64,000 nucleotides of DNA from Lytechinus pictus (taxonomy: Eukaryota > Echinodermata > Echinoidea > Temnopleuroida > Toxopneustidae): assembly GCF_037042905.1 (NCBI RefSeq), contig NC_087257.1, forward strand, positions 27,961,501 to 28,025,500, given 5' to 3'. The stretch's first letter is position 1; the number at the start of each line of letters is the position of its first letter. Under the pieces are notes generated by a model. The model was given only the letters and a program-made list of their open reading frames with translations. It ran no database searches and had not been told where the DNA came from. The translations under genes were made by a program, and so were the position numbers. Shown here piece after piece: positions 38,701 to 50,700 of the stretch.

Positions 38701-41700
38701 TGAAGAGAATGCAACCCCTGGAGGATGCAGCCAAGCTTCTCACCAAGAAAGAGAGATTTGGGATGTTCAACGACAAGACATTTGGCATGATCATAGTAAG
38801 TTTGACACCATTATTTGTAAATATTGCTTGTTCGTATTTATCTAAACAGAATAATGCAAACTAAATGTCAATTCTGGAGAAGCACATATTTCTCCCGAGA
38901 ATGTATTCTCAAACAAGCTACATTGTATTTCAAGATAACCAAATATAAAAGTATATTGCATTAGGATTCATACGCCTAATTATCCTGATTTCTTGAATAA
39001 TCCAAAGATCTACCACACATGCAGTCTCAAATGTTATAACCTCCTAACTCTCTCTCTCTTTATGTCAACAGTACAGTGATTATGATACCCACGTACTTGC
39101 GACCAATCCCGACCTAGAAGCACCAATAGCACCTATACCAGACACAAAACTTGCCAGGTGAGTTTTTATTATTTTTTATTGACTGTCCTTTGAAAATTCG
39201 GATCAAAGGGAGTCATTGATTAACATTCAAATTCGGTTGAAGCACCAAATTTATTATGCTTGGACATTATCGATTTCGAGTGCCACCTATTTAGGGGTAA
39301 TTAGATGGAAGCCCTTGTCGACGCAATGGTAAAGACGAATGTATGCTTTCAAGTTTCCGAAATTAACCAGAATGATGAGAATGAATTGCTGTGCTTGTAC
39401 GACATCTGTCACTATCATTCGTCTTAATGGTGCGCCTCTTATACGGCAATGGGAGCATATTGTCAGGCGAGAGTAGAATCATCTATTCCCGTTTCTTACA
39501 TAATTATGACCTGTGCAATACTATGCAGATATAACACTATCAATAAAATAACGAAGATATCAAAAGAAAAAGTAACCAAGTTGGTTTTGGTCTCTTCTGC
39601 TCTTGTATCTTTTCTTTTCTTTTCTAGAAGCCTGTGTGACTCCGGTTTTTGTAACTTTCTGTGGTTTCGTCCTGGTGCAGTTCAATTTTCTTGGCTCTGT
39701 AAATGGGACTTGAGCTCGATTCTTTGTATTCAAACAGAGCTCTTTCTGTAGCGGGTCCATTGTAGCAGGCCACAAAAATTGTAAATCCGTTACAGCAGTC
39801 TCCTACCTAACCAATGCCGACTACAGTCGTTTCTTTTACCTTAAAAGAAAGTTCTTCGTTCGTGTTGATGACAGATACATTTCATATCCACTCTTATGCA
39901 TTGTATTGTGTAACTAACATTTATTCCATCTAGAGCACACCAAAAAGTGAAAATGAAGAGAGAATTGAATTGTAAACAGCATCGTCTCGTGACAGACGCA
40001 ATGACGAGGTTTCTCAAAGTTCTGGATCAGAACTGTTTGGGAGGAACCACAATTAAAAAGAATGAATTCATGAAAGCCTTCAATGATGTAAGTATATGGT
40101 CTATATGATAAAAATTTGTGTAGGCTAAGTAACAATCCATAGACAATATTGAAAATGGACTGTTAAACCATATCTAAAACATTCTTTCATGTAAATTTCA
40201 CCAGAAATCACTTTTCCTGAAGGCATATGGTCCGGATTTACAAAGCATGCCAATACCAAATTACTAGCTCCGGATATGAACTATCTAATATCGTAAGCCT
40301 CGTTTTAAGAACAAGAACCATTACATTTGCTCGGTTGGGATTAAAAATATAAATTTCGAAACATGGCTAATGGTTTAGAATGACATAATTGTCTCGGTGT
40401 TAGGGCAAGGACTGTATCTTTCATTTATCTTCTGTCAAGTTTTTTTTTTTTTTACTCTCTAAGTCACATTCTACGAGTATGATGTTGAAGTGACACTAAT
40501 CAAGAAGTTGTGATTCCTCTCTTCTCTTAATTTCTTCTCTTCATTTTTGTTGATAAAGTATATCACACCCGATACTCTATTTTCCTATAAATGTTTCGAT
40601 TACGTCTCTCATTATTTTTAGAATGAAGAGTTCACATCTGACCACGCCCGGGTTCTCTTCGGCGAAGACCTGACTGTTGAGGAAATATTTGCCAGTATTG
40701 ATGCCAATTCTGATGGGGAGGTATGTTTATGAAATCATCACTCATGCAAAGCTTCACCATTTTCTTTTGTTGGTTTTCGAACGACTCGAAAGAAACGTAC
40801 CACATAACTTATAGACTATATACCTTTTAGTTTCAGTCACTCATACAACTGTACAAGATTACACGTTTTCTAATCTGGATTCAGAACCCTGACAAAAAGC
40901 TTACTAAAATTTCTAATATCCGAATTCGGAACACAAAGTCCCCCTTTTTTGTTTTTAAATGATTCTCTGAAGGTTTCGAATGTTGGAGAAAACGAAGTTC
41001 TATACATTATTATCAGAGGAAGCCAGCTCTGACTACGAATGAAGAAATCGGGTTCAATTCGTAATAATGCTCTGTTTTAACGGAATTTTTTATCTTTATG
41101 AGATTTTTATCTTTATAACTGAGATCCTTCTCAGTTATTGCCCCGAAGCTCTGGAACAATCTTCCCATTAATGTACGTGAGGCATCATCGTTAGAACTGT
41201 TTAAGTCCCTCCTTAAAACCCACCTCTTTTAATAAGTTTCACTTGCCTATTTTTGCTTCTTTTGTGTTCTGTATGAAATTATCCCCCTTAGTTAATTTGC
41301 ATTATCATATTGTGTTCAGATTGTTTAAGTCGGATTGTAAGCTTAGTTATTAGGATTATTTAAATTTACATACATGATTATCGACCCGTTATATTTAAGT
41401 TGTGTATTCAGCGATTATCTCTTTATTTGTACGTATAATAAATGTTTCGTAATGGGGTTTTCACTTTCAGTTCCTTTGTTGTTCTTTTTCTGAGATATCT
41501 TGTATTTTCCCCCCTTCTTTCTTAGCGCTTTGAAACTTTTGTATAAAGCGCTCTATAAATTTTGTATATTATTATTATTAATGATCTTTTCTCCACTATA
41601 GCGATGCCCCAGCTCACTCCCTCCGCCATATTCATTCCCATATATTTTCGCAAATCCCGTTGTGTTACATTGATCCTATACAGACATGAGGGATAATGAA

Positions 41701-43546
41701 AGTACATTACAGGTTATCGTGAATTTGTTTCATTTTTAGATCGATTTCAACGAGCTGATGTCTTTAGCTGAGCAGGAAGGCGTAGGAATCCAAACCCATC
41801 ACATTGGAACAGGACATCATGAGATCAAGAACACGACTGAGTATCTCGCTGGTATCTTCAATATGCTTCTCATGAATGTAAAAAGAGCTTTCCTAGAGGT
41901 CAGTCCCTTTTCCTATTAAAATTCTCACCTGTGCAAATGTAATGGTAGACCTACTGAAAAGAGGACAATGGTGTACACAATTATAAAAAAAAAAGTGAAA
42001 GGATTTTAGTAAACAATATCAACTGAGAACAATGCCTTGTTCATTGAATGAGATGTAATTGTTATCTAATTTATGTTCTGAAAATTGTATTTCATTTGCT
42101 GTTTTTTCATTATTATTTCATATGTAGGGCCATGATATTGAAAGAACAGTCCTTATCAATACCGTGTATGTCAAATCCTTAGACTTCAGACCAGCGAAGG
42201 AAGACCTGGATTTCTTAGTAGAGGTAATCACGTATTTGGTTTTATATGGTACTTTCATTTTCAATGTCCTAGATATTATTTTTGTATCAAACAAGCGTCA
42301 GAATAAAATGGATAATCTAGTGAAAAAGAATGCATTCATTTCGAGTCTTCAAGACATTCTTTCTGTATATAGAGACACTTTAGTGCAATAATTGCCACCC
42401 TCTTTCCGGTAGGATGTGAATTATATCCTTATTCAAATGTAATTAAAAAGGATAACAAGATCAGGACACTGTTTTTCATCATGGTCCTGCATAAAAAGTC
42501 CTGTATAGACAGACATTATGTGCACATAGAATTTTTTGGTAAAAGACTTAATACATTATAGCAGCATAAGTGTTTTAGGCGTTGAACATGTAAACACTGA
42601 ACATCTGAATTGTAATTTTTACTTTATTCCAGTCGTATCATGTACATACGAAAACAAAACAAAAAAGTTGAGGGAAGGGCATTCATTATGTGGGTGCGTC
42701 GTGGTCTAGTGGTTCTGACTCTCGCCTTTGAATTAGAGGGTCGTGAGGTCGAATACCAGCCATGGTGTGTTTTCCTTCAGCAAGAAATGTATCCACGCTG
42801 TGCTGCACTCGACACAGGTGAGGTGAATAGGTACCCAGCAGGAGTAATTCCTTGCATGCACTGAGCGCCGGTGATGGTAGCTCGAGCTAAAGCCAGGGTA
42901 ATAATAGCAGTGCTTTGTATCCTCAGGCAAAAATCGCTTTATAAATCCAGCTATTATTATTATTATCTATGCCTGGGCCCTCGCTATGGAATTCTCTCCC
43001 ACAAGAGATCCATAATCATGGTAATAGCAAGTGTATCGAAACACTTAAGATTAAGCTAAAAACTTACCTCTATATCTCCTTTTATCAACGATTTCTGATC
43101 CTTTTCTTTTTGCTCTCCCTTCACTTGCGCGCCTTAAGGATCTCTAACGAGATGGATATGACGCCTATACTGGTATAAAAAATATAGTGTGATTGAATAA
43201 TTCCTTTTGATATTTTTGTTCTTGTTATAGAAATATGCATCATCTCACTACATGACTATGGTAATATGCGCCGACAGTATGTAGTTATGACCACGTCACA
43301 TCATCAATATCCATGATGTTCGAGCCTCTTCGGCTCTAAAACACGAACTCAGTCCAAGTAGCAGTTACTACGTGCATTTTGTTCAGCATCAACACTATGA
43401 ACCAATCAAAATCACCATTTGAAATTTCAATTGGCAATATTAACTACGATTCTTTGTGTTATGGGTTGCTGACAATGCTTGTAAGCTTACTGTGATACAT
43501 TCATAAACTAAAGTTTACCAATAATTATATTCCCACCCACCCACCC

Positions 43547-43596
<50 letters not shown>

Positions 43597-43795
43597 CAAA
43601 ACACAACATCACACCCTCCTTGCTCACTTCCTCCCTTTACTATCTCCTCATACTTTTCATCTCAATCACCCTTTTGTCCCTGCTTTAATTAATTTCTGTA
43701 TTTTTTACCCTCCTCTCAATTTGTCTAATCAGCAAGGGCGTCGTGGACTCCAGACATTCCTCAAGTATCAGAAGAACAAAGGAACAAGATTGTGA
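32780..43795 (+). CDS. Patatin-like phospholipase with internal EF-hand region (gene A)
   Basis: Likely a lipid acyl hydrolase. Exons: 32780-32892, 34180-34378, 35478-35628, 35920-36053, 37092-37230, 37971-38066, 38665-38795, 39072-39157, 39934-40087, 40622-40720, 41740-41898, 42128-42223 and 43733-43795. The 1620 nt join in one frame to 539 residues and TGA. Catalytic parts: glycine-rich oxyanion loop GGGSQG at 91-96; GSSVG at 120-124 with nucleophile S122; DGG at 264-266 with D264 as the dyad acid. Residues about 350-440 hold a degenerate EF hand (D381-E394) and a canonical EF loop D428-E439 (D, N, D, G, I and E in the usual places). Residues 446-539 resemble the C-terminal end of bacterial-type patatins (EYLAGIF..., then VYVKSLDF, then EQGRRGLQTFL). 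So the EF hands seem nested in the patatin domain. The start MGSDVS fits N-myristoylation. Exon 4 has an odd donor, GTTCGT. A tandem paralogue follows downstream. Confidence 0.93.
33404..33660. repeat. Purine-rich A/G tract
   Basis: About 255 bp of GAAAA, AAGAA and similar units on the plus strand, in intron 1 of gene A. The lysine/glutamate-rich and phenylalanine-rich frames over it are not genes. It lies just upstream of the 7SL-like SINE head at 33751. Confidence 0.9.
33751..33860 (+). mobile_element. 7SL/Alu-like SINE head
   Basis: The segment starting CTGGGCGTCGTGGCGTGCGC and continuing CTGTAATCCAAGCTGTGGGG lines up with the 5' Alu domain of 7SL RNA, which runs GGGCGCGGTGGCGCGTGCCT then GTAGTCCCAGCT. 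Downstream GAGGTTCGAGGTTTGAACCC fits a B box. No clear 3' tail was found. A tRNA-derived origin remains possible. Confidence 0.5.
33971..34055 (+). mobile_element. tRNA-like SINE head
   Basis: An A box (TAGCTCAGTGAGTAAGG) and a B box (GGTTCGAATCC at about 34028-34038) are spaced as in a tRNA, and a purine-rich tail follows. It lies in intron 1 of gene A, 130 bp after the 7SL-like head, so the two might be parts of one composite element. Confidence 0.55.
35318..35440. repeat. ACT/TAC microsatellite in intron 2 of gene A
   Basis: Interrupted ACT triplets lie just before exon 3. Gene B has the same type of tract at the same place (62341-62455), so the repeat was present before the gene duplication. 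Confidence 0.8.
41116..41580 (+). mobile_element. 3' end of a non-LTR retrotransposon
   Basis: A short conceptual reading, LWNNLPINVREA then LELFKSLLKTHLF and a stop at about 41230, matches the end of CR1/L2-type reverse transcriptase proteins. The 3' UTR ends with AAGCGCTCTATAAA and an (ATT)n tail at about 41566-41580. It is a 5'-truncated insertion in intron 10 of gene A. Confidence 0.7.
42692..42967 (+). mobile_element. tRNA-derived SINE (same class as 55027)
   Basis: It has an A box (TGGTCTAGTGGTTCTG), a B box-like GGTCGAATACC at about 42747-42757, a body with GGTACCCAGCAGGAG, an AAATCGCTTTATAAA end and an (ATT)n tail. It shares the ACTCTCGCCTT anticodon-region segment and body order with the SINE at 55027. 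It sits in intron 12 of gene A. Confidence 0.8.
42968..43095 (+). pseudogene. Fragment of retrotransposon reverse transcriptase C-terminus
   Basis: The reading MPGPSLWNSLPQEI, then IETLKIKLKTYLY, matches the conserved last residues of CR1/L2-like RT proteins. It lies directly after the (ATT)n tail of a SINE. Confidence 0.55.
43545..43591. repeat. C run and CT microsatellite
   Basis: A C homopolymer is followed by about 18 CT units, 140 bp before the last exon of gene A. It extends the pyrimidine content upstream of that acceptor. Confidence 0.9.
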
Positions 43796-43865
43796 GGGAA
43801 ACATCCTGAAATATTCATCATGAAGTATTAAATTGTCCAGGGTGTCCAAAAAATCCTGAAAAGTC

Positions 43866-43960
43866 TGACGTCGTGGACTGCAGACGTTTCCTCGTGTATC
43901 AAAAGAATAAAGCTACTAGGGAAAACTTTACCAAGGAATCACCATGAACTCCCAAAGTTT
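43866..43960 (+). pseudogene. Decayed duplicate of gene A's last exon
   Basis: It lies 70 bp after the stop codon and mirrors exon 13 and its trailer: CGTCGTGGACTGCAGACG against CGTCGTGGACTCCAGACA, then TATCAAAAGAATAAAG against TATCAGAAGAACAAAG, then AGGGAAA. One extra T after CAGACG breaks the frame. It is most likely untranslated 3' UTR of gene A. Confidence 0.7.
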
Positions 43961-44576
43961 AAAAAGCAGGAGAAGAGGACGAGAATAATAATGAGAAATA
44001 GGAAGAGGAAGAGAAGGCAGAAATGAAGGAAATAGATAGAGAGCTGACGTTATTTGCCAAAAGTATTATTAGAGCCGATTTTTCCCTCTTGTCTGCTATT
44101 GGAGTCCTCGACTATCGTACTATTTTCAGAATTATGTAATGTTCCTCCAATCACGTCAGAACTTTGTTTTTACTACCTCATTGGAAGTGAATATTTTTTT
44201 TTTTGGGGGGGCGGGGGTGTCAATCCATACTGAAACAATATCTTCATTAAATCTGGCGTCTACTGTGAATAACATGGAAAATGTTGATACTTTGTAATTT
44301 TGTTTCCAGATCATAAGTACAGAATTTAATTAATGGTTTGAGACTGGGACTTAAGATTCACAATATTAACAAGATATGACTTCCAGACAAATTTTTTACT
44401 TTATTTCTTAAGATTGCATAATTGTAGTTAATATAATTATATATAATTATTTGCGCTTACTAGTATTATTGTATATCACGTACATGTAAAACGATATTTT
44501 ACACATGTATCATAGTATTCGCCAAATTCTGAATCTGAAATATCGTAAGAGAATTCCTATATTACCATGCATACTA

Positions 44577-44582
44577 ATAAAA
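44577..44582 (+). terminator. Candidate polyadenylation signal of gene A
   Basis: AATAAA about 780 bp after the gene A stop. It is the first canonical hexamer noticed after the duplicated exon block that sits in an otherwise gene-like flank. No transcript evidence is available. Confidence 0.35.
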
Positions 44583-44599
44583 GAATTTCAAAACCATAA

Positions 44600-45934
44600 C
44601 AATTTCAGTATTTCTAAATGACCGTCTCATGGATAATTATGGGCTCTTAATAGCAATGTGTTTTTTAAAAGGTAATTTTACCACTTTTTATATCAGTATA
44701 TGTCTATGTTTGCTTGTCATTGACATGTTTTTATGCATCCACTGAGGCTTTTCTATTTTAAACCTGTATATTTCGACAAAATAATATGTATTCGCAACAT
44801 TTATAGTTATTTCATTTTTATGTCATGGCCGTGTAAGCACATCTCTCAATCAGTTTTGAATATTGCTGTATTAGTCTGACATCACAAATCTTTCGGGTTT
44901 TTTTTTTTTTGCCTTTCGGAGGATTTTCATAGAATTAGTAATTTTGACTTTTGCAAATGCTCATTGGTTGTCTAATTGTACTCCAACTTTTATGGTTTTT
45001 ATTCAAACAAGTTCAATTGTTCCAAGGGTTTCATTCTTCTTGAATACATTGCTTACCTTAATCCGCGTCCTGCAGGGCCATGGGAAGGGGTGCAGCGATG
45101 CTGAAGCACCCTCTCCCTCATCACTTTAATTTTGGAGTGAAAACATTTACCTTCACATTTTTGACAACAAAATTGCCTTTTTATTCGGAAGTGAAGAGCG
45201 CCCTCTCATAGAAGATCGTCCATGTCTCTGATCCACTGTTAACAGTGCAATATGCTGAGAGAACATAAATTCCTGCATGGTTAATAATGCGAGAAAAAGT
45301 CCCAACAGCTTCTAATTGATATGTTTTTGTTGTTGTTTTTTTTTTCTGAGAGAGAGAGAGAGAGAGTTAAAAGTGGATTCTAATTTACGAAACACATTCT
45401 TGTCAACTTTCATCAATAAATGATATATTATGTAAGACAAAATGATAATATCTTATACTTGACTTTTCCTTTCGATTAATTTACCCGTATTCTGAATTCC
45501 AGTTTTGTGCTAAAATTATGGCAGGCCGAAAAATTGTTTACATCATTTATATCTTGAGTCGACTGAACTATATCCCCTGCTTAAATGAACAAAATAATAT
45601 CTTAGGCATTATTCCATTTTGGCTTTTGAAGGAAGACTATTTTAGATTTCAATTTAGGGCATGAAGATGGCATTTTGAAGGGCTGGACATGTTAGCAGAT
45701 GAAAGAGCAGCTCTTATAGAACCGAAAGCAGGTTGTTAGTAGTCTGTAGCATGCAGGATAATGGAGATATGGAAGAATAACAACATTCCTACCAAATTCG
45801 GAAGAGTTTGGATGAGGAACGGGGCCAGGACAGAATCCACAAACTCTATAAAAGAATGAGGTTTTGGCGGAAGAAAAAGTAGAAGATTGCGGAAGAGGAA
45901 TAATGAACATTGAGCATTGTCGCCATTTGGCCTC
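44600..45934. other. Spacer between patatin genes A and B
   Basis: AT-rich, with an AG microsatellite at about 45350-45366. No exon is recognised. Confidence 0.4.
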
Positions 45935-47525
45935 AATGCAATAATAATAAAAATTGGCTTTTATAAAGCGCTTTATCAATCTACGACTGCTCAAAGAGCT
46001 TTACAATTATTATGACCCGGTCACTGGATTCATAGCTTTTTAGCGTGCAGGCTGTTAGGCGCACACTTGCTAAACCAACAGGCGCGTAGCCAGGGGGGGG
46101 GGGGGGGGGCGGTGGCGGCGTTCGCCCCCCCCCCCCAAAAAAAAGGGAAGAAAGGTAGCTTTGTGGGTTTTTCTTTTTATTCTCTATTTTTTTCTCAAAC
46201 GAGAAACTCCTTCACTCTTGCTCTAAATTTATATATATGAATTTTGCTTCCGCGCTGCGGGCGGTTAAATGACAATATTGCAGTTCTCCTTTGTTTTCCT
46301 AACCCTTTCTCTAACCCTGTTTTTCGACCTCAGCTATGTGTTTCTTGCCAGTTAAAGTTCAAATGTATACATTAGGACATGGAATAAGAGTAAGGTTAGG
46401 CCGAAGTATATGAAGTTATCTCTTTTTTTTTTCAAATTGATGGCGCAACTTCTGGTCGGGTCGACTTCGGGCGGGTAAAATCTGTATATCAATTTCTGCC
46501 GTCACCTCCATATAGGCCACTTCTCCCGCTTTTCAGCACATTACTAAACAATCATAATTTGGGGGCAAACAGGTTCCTAATTTCAAAAGAGGAAGGTATA
46601 AAATTCGTGTCATATTAAATAAAAAAAAGTACAATATTTTTTAAATCAAATTCTATTAAAATTTCCCTGCACATTCATCTCCTGTCCTGTTTTGCGCCCT
46701 CAGTTTGAAATTTTGAATGACACTTGAGTTTCTTTATCATTCAAAATTAAGCGCTTCAGGATAAATCAAAGAACTTATACATCATCCTTTTTTATATAAT
46801 TTCAATAAATCACAGAAGTTTCAACTTTTTGCGCACTATTTTCCTTGTAATAAAGTTCAATAATCTTAGAAAATCAATTTAATTAGAGCCGATGGCGTAG
46901 AGATATATGCATTTGATGAAACGTCCGCACTTTGAAATTTCAGAGTTTCATTGCTCTGCATGGGGAGAAATATCTTCCTCCCGGCATATACCCTTCTTGT
47001 TTTGCGAGTTAAAGATATGCACTGCCGCTAAATTGGTTGTAATCAAATCTGATCTTTCCAAGGGAAGCATTCAGTATAACTTAGGGAATACCCTTATCTC
47101 GGTACCCTTTTCTTTAGAAAAAAACTTGATAAAACGCTTTAGCTTTCGCGCTTCGCGCGGGTAAATATTATTTTAATTTCCTCCATTTATCCCTTTGTGT
47201 GCGTTCACAATCACTTTTAAAAACAAGGTTCCAAATCAAAATATAGTCAACTGAATTGGAGCTGATATAGGTACTAGAGACAGGAGAGACGGCTCCTTTT
47301 CATTATAATTTAAGAAACACCGAAAGCTTCGCGCTTCGCGCGGGAGGGGGAAACTCCCCTCCCTGCACCCACCCCCTAGGGAGCGCGCTCTGTAAGTGTT
47401 GGCACGCTTCGCGTGCATTTACCGCCCCCTCCAAAATGAAATCCTGGCTACGCGGTTGTAAACCAACCACAATAACAGTTGTTGCCTACCTGTACCCAAT
47501 GGGTCCAAGGTTACTCGTCACCCAA
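45935..47525 (-). mobile_element. SINE-like repeat in reverse, interrupted by a hAT-type element
   Basis: Reading the minus strand, a body with GGGTACAGGTAGGCAAC leads to AAGCGCTTTATAAAAGCC and an (ATT)n tail at 45940-45950, as in the SINEs of this window. The interior is split by the 46079-47458 insertion. The tRNA head is not evident. Confidence 0.55.
46079..47458. mobile_element. Non-autonomous hAT-type element, 1.38 kb
   Basis: The ends CAGGCGCGTAGCCAGG and CCTGGCTACGCGGTTG are inverted repeats (14 of 16). They are flanked by the 8-bp duplication TAAACCAA at 46071-46078 and 47459-47466, the length typical of hAT elements. Inside are G and C homopolymers and several GCTTCGCGC-type palindromes (for example 47328-47342). 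No transposase frame is seen. Insertion into a SINE makes it younger than that SINE. Confidence 0.85.
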
Positions 47526-47646
47526 AAAAGAGAAATATTGTTTTTGTTTGGAGTATATGAGGCTTAAAATAAACATAGGACTGCAGAGGTCTTGGTAGGC
47601 ATTCGATAGTCAGGCTGGATATCTTATACTTATTCTTGAATGGGTA

Positions 47647-47673
47647 CATGAAGGACTTGCTGTTGGAATCTTA
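47647..47673 (+). promoter_or_regulatory. Upstream ORF in the leader of patatin gene B
   Basis: Eight codons (MKDLLLES) and a TAG stop, 35 bases before the gene B start. It corresponds to the longer upstream ORF of gene A at 32706. Confidence 0.35.
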
Positions 47674-47708
47674 GAGAGTAGTACTAGTAGTGGGTGTCCT
47701 AATTACAG

Positions 47709-50700
47709 ATGGGTTCGGATGTGTCGACTGAGGCAGAGCCTTCGAATAAAACATTCACACGAAAAAGAGATTCAGGCCAAAGGACTTCACATCGAGTTCT
47801 TGTCGAGAAGAATAGTTTAAGGTAAGAGTATAGTGAAGAAAAAAAAAGTGTTCACGACGTTACAAGCCCGGGAGCCTGGGGTGGGGTACTTAGTATAAAT
47901 GTATGTATGATACGTATGTGCCACGGTTGAGACCCCAACTTTCATCCTAAATTTCCGTTCCAGAGCATTAACAAGCTGAAAGCCACATATATTCCTATTT
48001 TTCCCGTTCCGGAGACTCTCATTTTTGTGATTTCTCGTTCCAACGTACGCCCATGCACCATGAACTACTAGCTGAGTCAGTGCTTCCACAAAAAAAATGG
48101 AATTCATTGTTTGAGCCCCGGGGGGGGGGGGGGGCACTTCCATTGACGAGTGGATACCATGCGTGACAATACCGGTTTCGAAAAGCATTCTAAACATTTT
48201 CCATGTTCTGAAAATGCATAAGTATTGGCGTGTAAAACATATTTGGAAACAAGGTATACGGTATACCCTTGACATGTATTCCTTGAATTGAATCCCAAAA
48301 CAAGTACAAAGATAGTTTGCCACGGACGTGATCACATACGTCAGCTTAACCCTAAAAGGACTGGGCTATTTGAGAAGTATTGAGGACTGGAGGGGGTATG
48401 ATGCCCCCCCCTTCTGATCTCGGCTGCGATCGCACCGAAATTTGGCACGCACATTCTTTACCACAAACAACAAGCTAGTGTTTAAAAAATCTGATTTTTT
48501 TTTTAAATATTTATTATGAATAGAATATGCAAATTGATCATAAAAAAACATTATTTGCACATGTAACACCCAATTTCTCTTCAAATTTTCTTCATTTTTG
48601 CAGATGTCATCTTTGAAATCTTATTTAACTCATAACCTGCCACGGTCTTGCATGGTTTCCACAAAGAAAAATTGCGAAAGCCAAAATTTTCCCTATGTAT
48701 TTCTTTGTTTATAGAATGTATGTTTTTCTGTGTTTTTCATCTTTTGTTTTTCATTATTTTTTCAATGGAAATTATTACAGACCATTTAACAACTAAATTA
48801 ATTAAGCAGACCAATTGGGACGAAAAATAATCACCCTTTCATTAATTTCATCTCCCATAGACTTTGTACACGAAATATAAAAATTAGCTATTTTCGGTAA
48901 GAAATTGTCTCGTAAAAAGTCACGTGACGTCGCGTTGCTATACCCGTATGTAGCGAAATCAGAAATATCGCGCGAAGCGTCGAGGGGGGGGGGGGCATGA
49001 TAGCCTTCCCCCAGTCCTTTTTAATCTTTACTTTCATCGGGTTTAGTATACCACCCCACACACCTCGCTCAAATCGGACCCTAGTCCTAGTGTTGGGGCA
49101 AACTCTACATCCTTTATAAGGCATTTTATTCTTTTTATACCCTCGCAAAATGGATCGTAAACACGTAGTTTTCCAAGCGAAATATACACTTTTTTTCATT
49201 TTAGTGTTTTTGACGCTCTTATTCCGAGGTATCCAATCGATATCGTCAATGAAAGTGGCCCCCGGGGTTTGAGCTTAAAAAAATCCTTAAATTTGGAGAA
49301 AAAATTCCTTGAATTGATGTTTCAAGCCAATCGCCCAATACTTGGGTGGTACGAGCTTACTTTGTTTCACCATGTTGTGGTAGGTCCATGGTTTCACCGA
49401 GCATGTAGAATAGCTGATCTTTGGTACAAAGAAGAACCAGAACTTGACTTGCCTAAAACGTTCCCCTTGAATAGCTTTGGCAACAATGCACTTCACAGCT
49501 CACTTTCAATACAGTGTGTGAAGTCCTCATGATGCAGACATGCAGCAGAGCAGATTCAAAACTTTGTATTATGTTCCTTCTTCCATTCAGGTCATTTGGT
49601 TTATTGTGCCATAACTGAATCCATAAATGAATTACTGGATTCCCTATATAATCTTTGGATGAGCTTAAAACATTAAAAAACATCAATTTTAAATCTTTGC
49701 TCTGTGTAAAAGAAATAAATTCAAAGTAAAATACACAATCTCGTAAAAACTGAGTGCATACAGGAAAAGGACTCACTTAGTCTTAGTATAAACAAGGTGG
49801 AATTAGGGTATAGACTATTCTTGCCATTGTTGCTACCATGTTCATACTATTAGTGAAAGGATACAAAGTATTGATTTATTTAAGGACGTTCCACAGTTAT
49901 GTTTCTGTGCATATTTTTATACTGAGCGCGCTGACGTCACCATGGATAAACAGGTGATAAATCAGCTGTAGGTATAAGGTGATTTTTATTATCTGCACTC
50001 TAACTGCAGATCCGATGTAGTCCAGTAGATATGTGAAAAAGATGCTCGAATCTGGCAGAAAGTGTGAAATTTGGCATACAGGAGTATTTTTGGGCGCTGA
50101 TTTAAAAAATTGCCGGCCCCAAGCGTTTTGACCATCGGGTCGGCCGCCATTTTGAAATCCAAGATGGCCGCCATGAAAAATCATTAAATGTCATTTTATT
50201 GAGTTTTACATGGCATGTGACACAGAAATTTGGCATATAGGGGTATTTTGAGGCACTGATTTCAAATATTGCCGGCCCCCAGCAATTTGACCTCCAGGTC
50301 AGCGGCAAAACGGCCGCCATCTTAAAATCCAAGATTGCCGCCATGAAATATCGTTGCAATAATTTTCTCTAGTTTTGTATGAGCTATGGTATTGAATTTT
50401 AGCATATACAGCGTAGGTGTAGTTTAGGGCACTTATTTCAAATAGTCTTACCACCAGGTAAGCCGCCATCTTGAAATCTAAGATGGCCGCCATGAAAATC
50501 ACTAAAAATCATTTTCTTGAATTTTGCATGTGCTCTGAACTTTGGCAATAAATAGATTCCCTATTTTGGGGTGCTGATTTCAAATATTGCCAGCCACAAG
50601 TGATCTGACCATCAGTTCAGCGGCAAGATGGCTGCCATGAAAAACCATATCAAAATAATTTTCTTGGATTTTACATTATATATGACACAAAAATTTGGCA

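Noticed and set aside
47817-48335. 172-residue minus-strand frame
   Set aside because: It spans the gene B exon 1 donor and two repeat elements, with a homopolymer-dependent frame.
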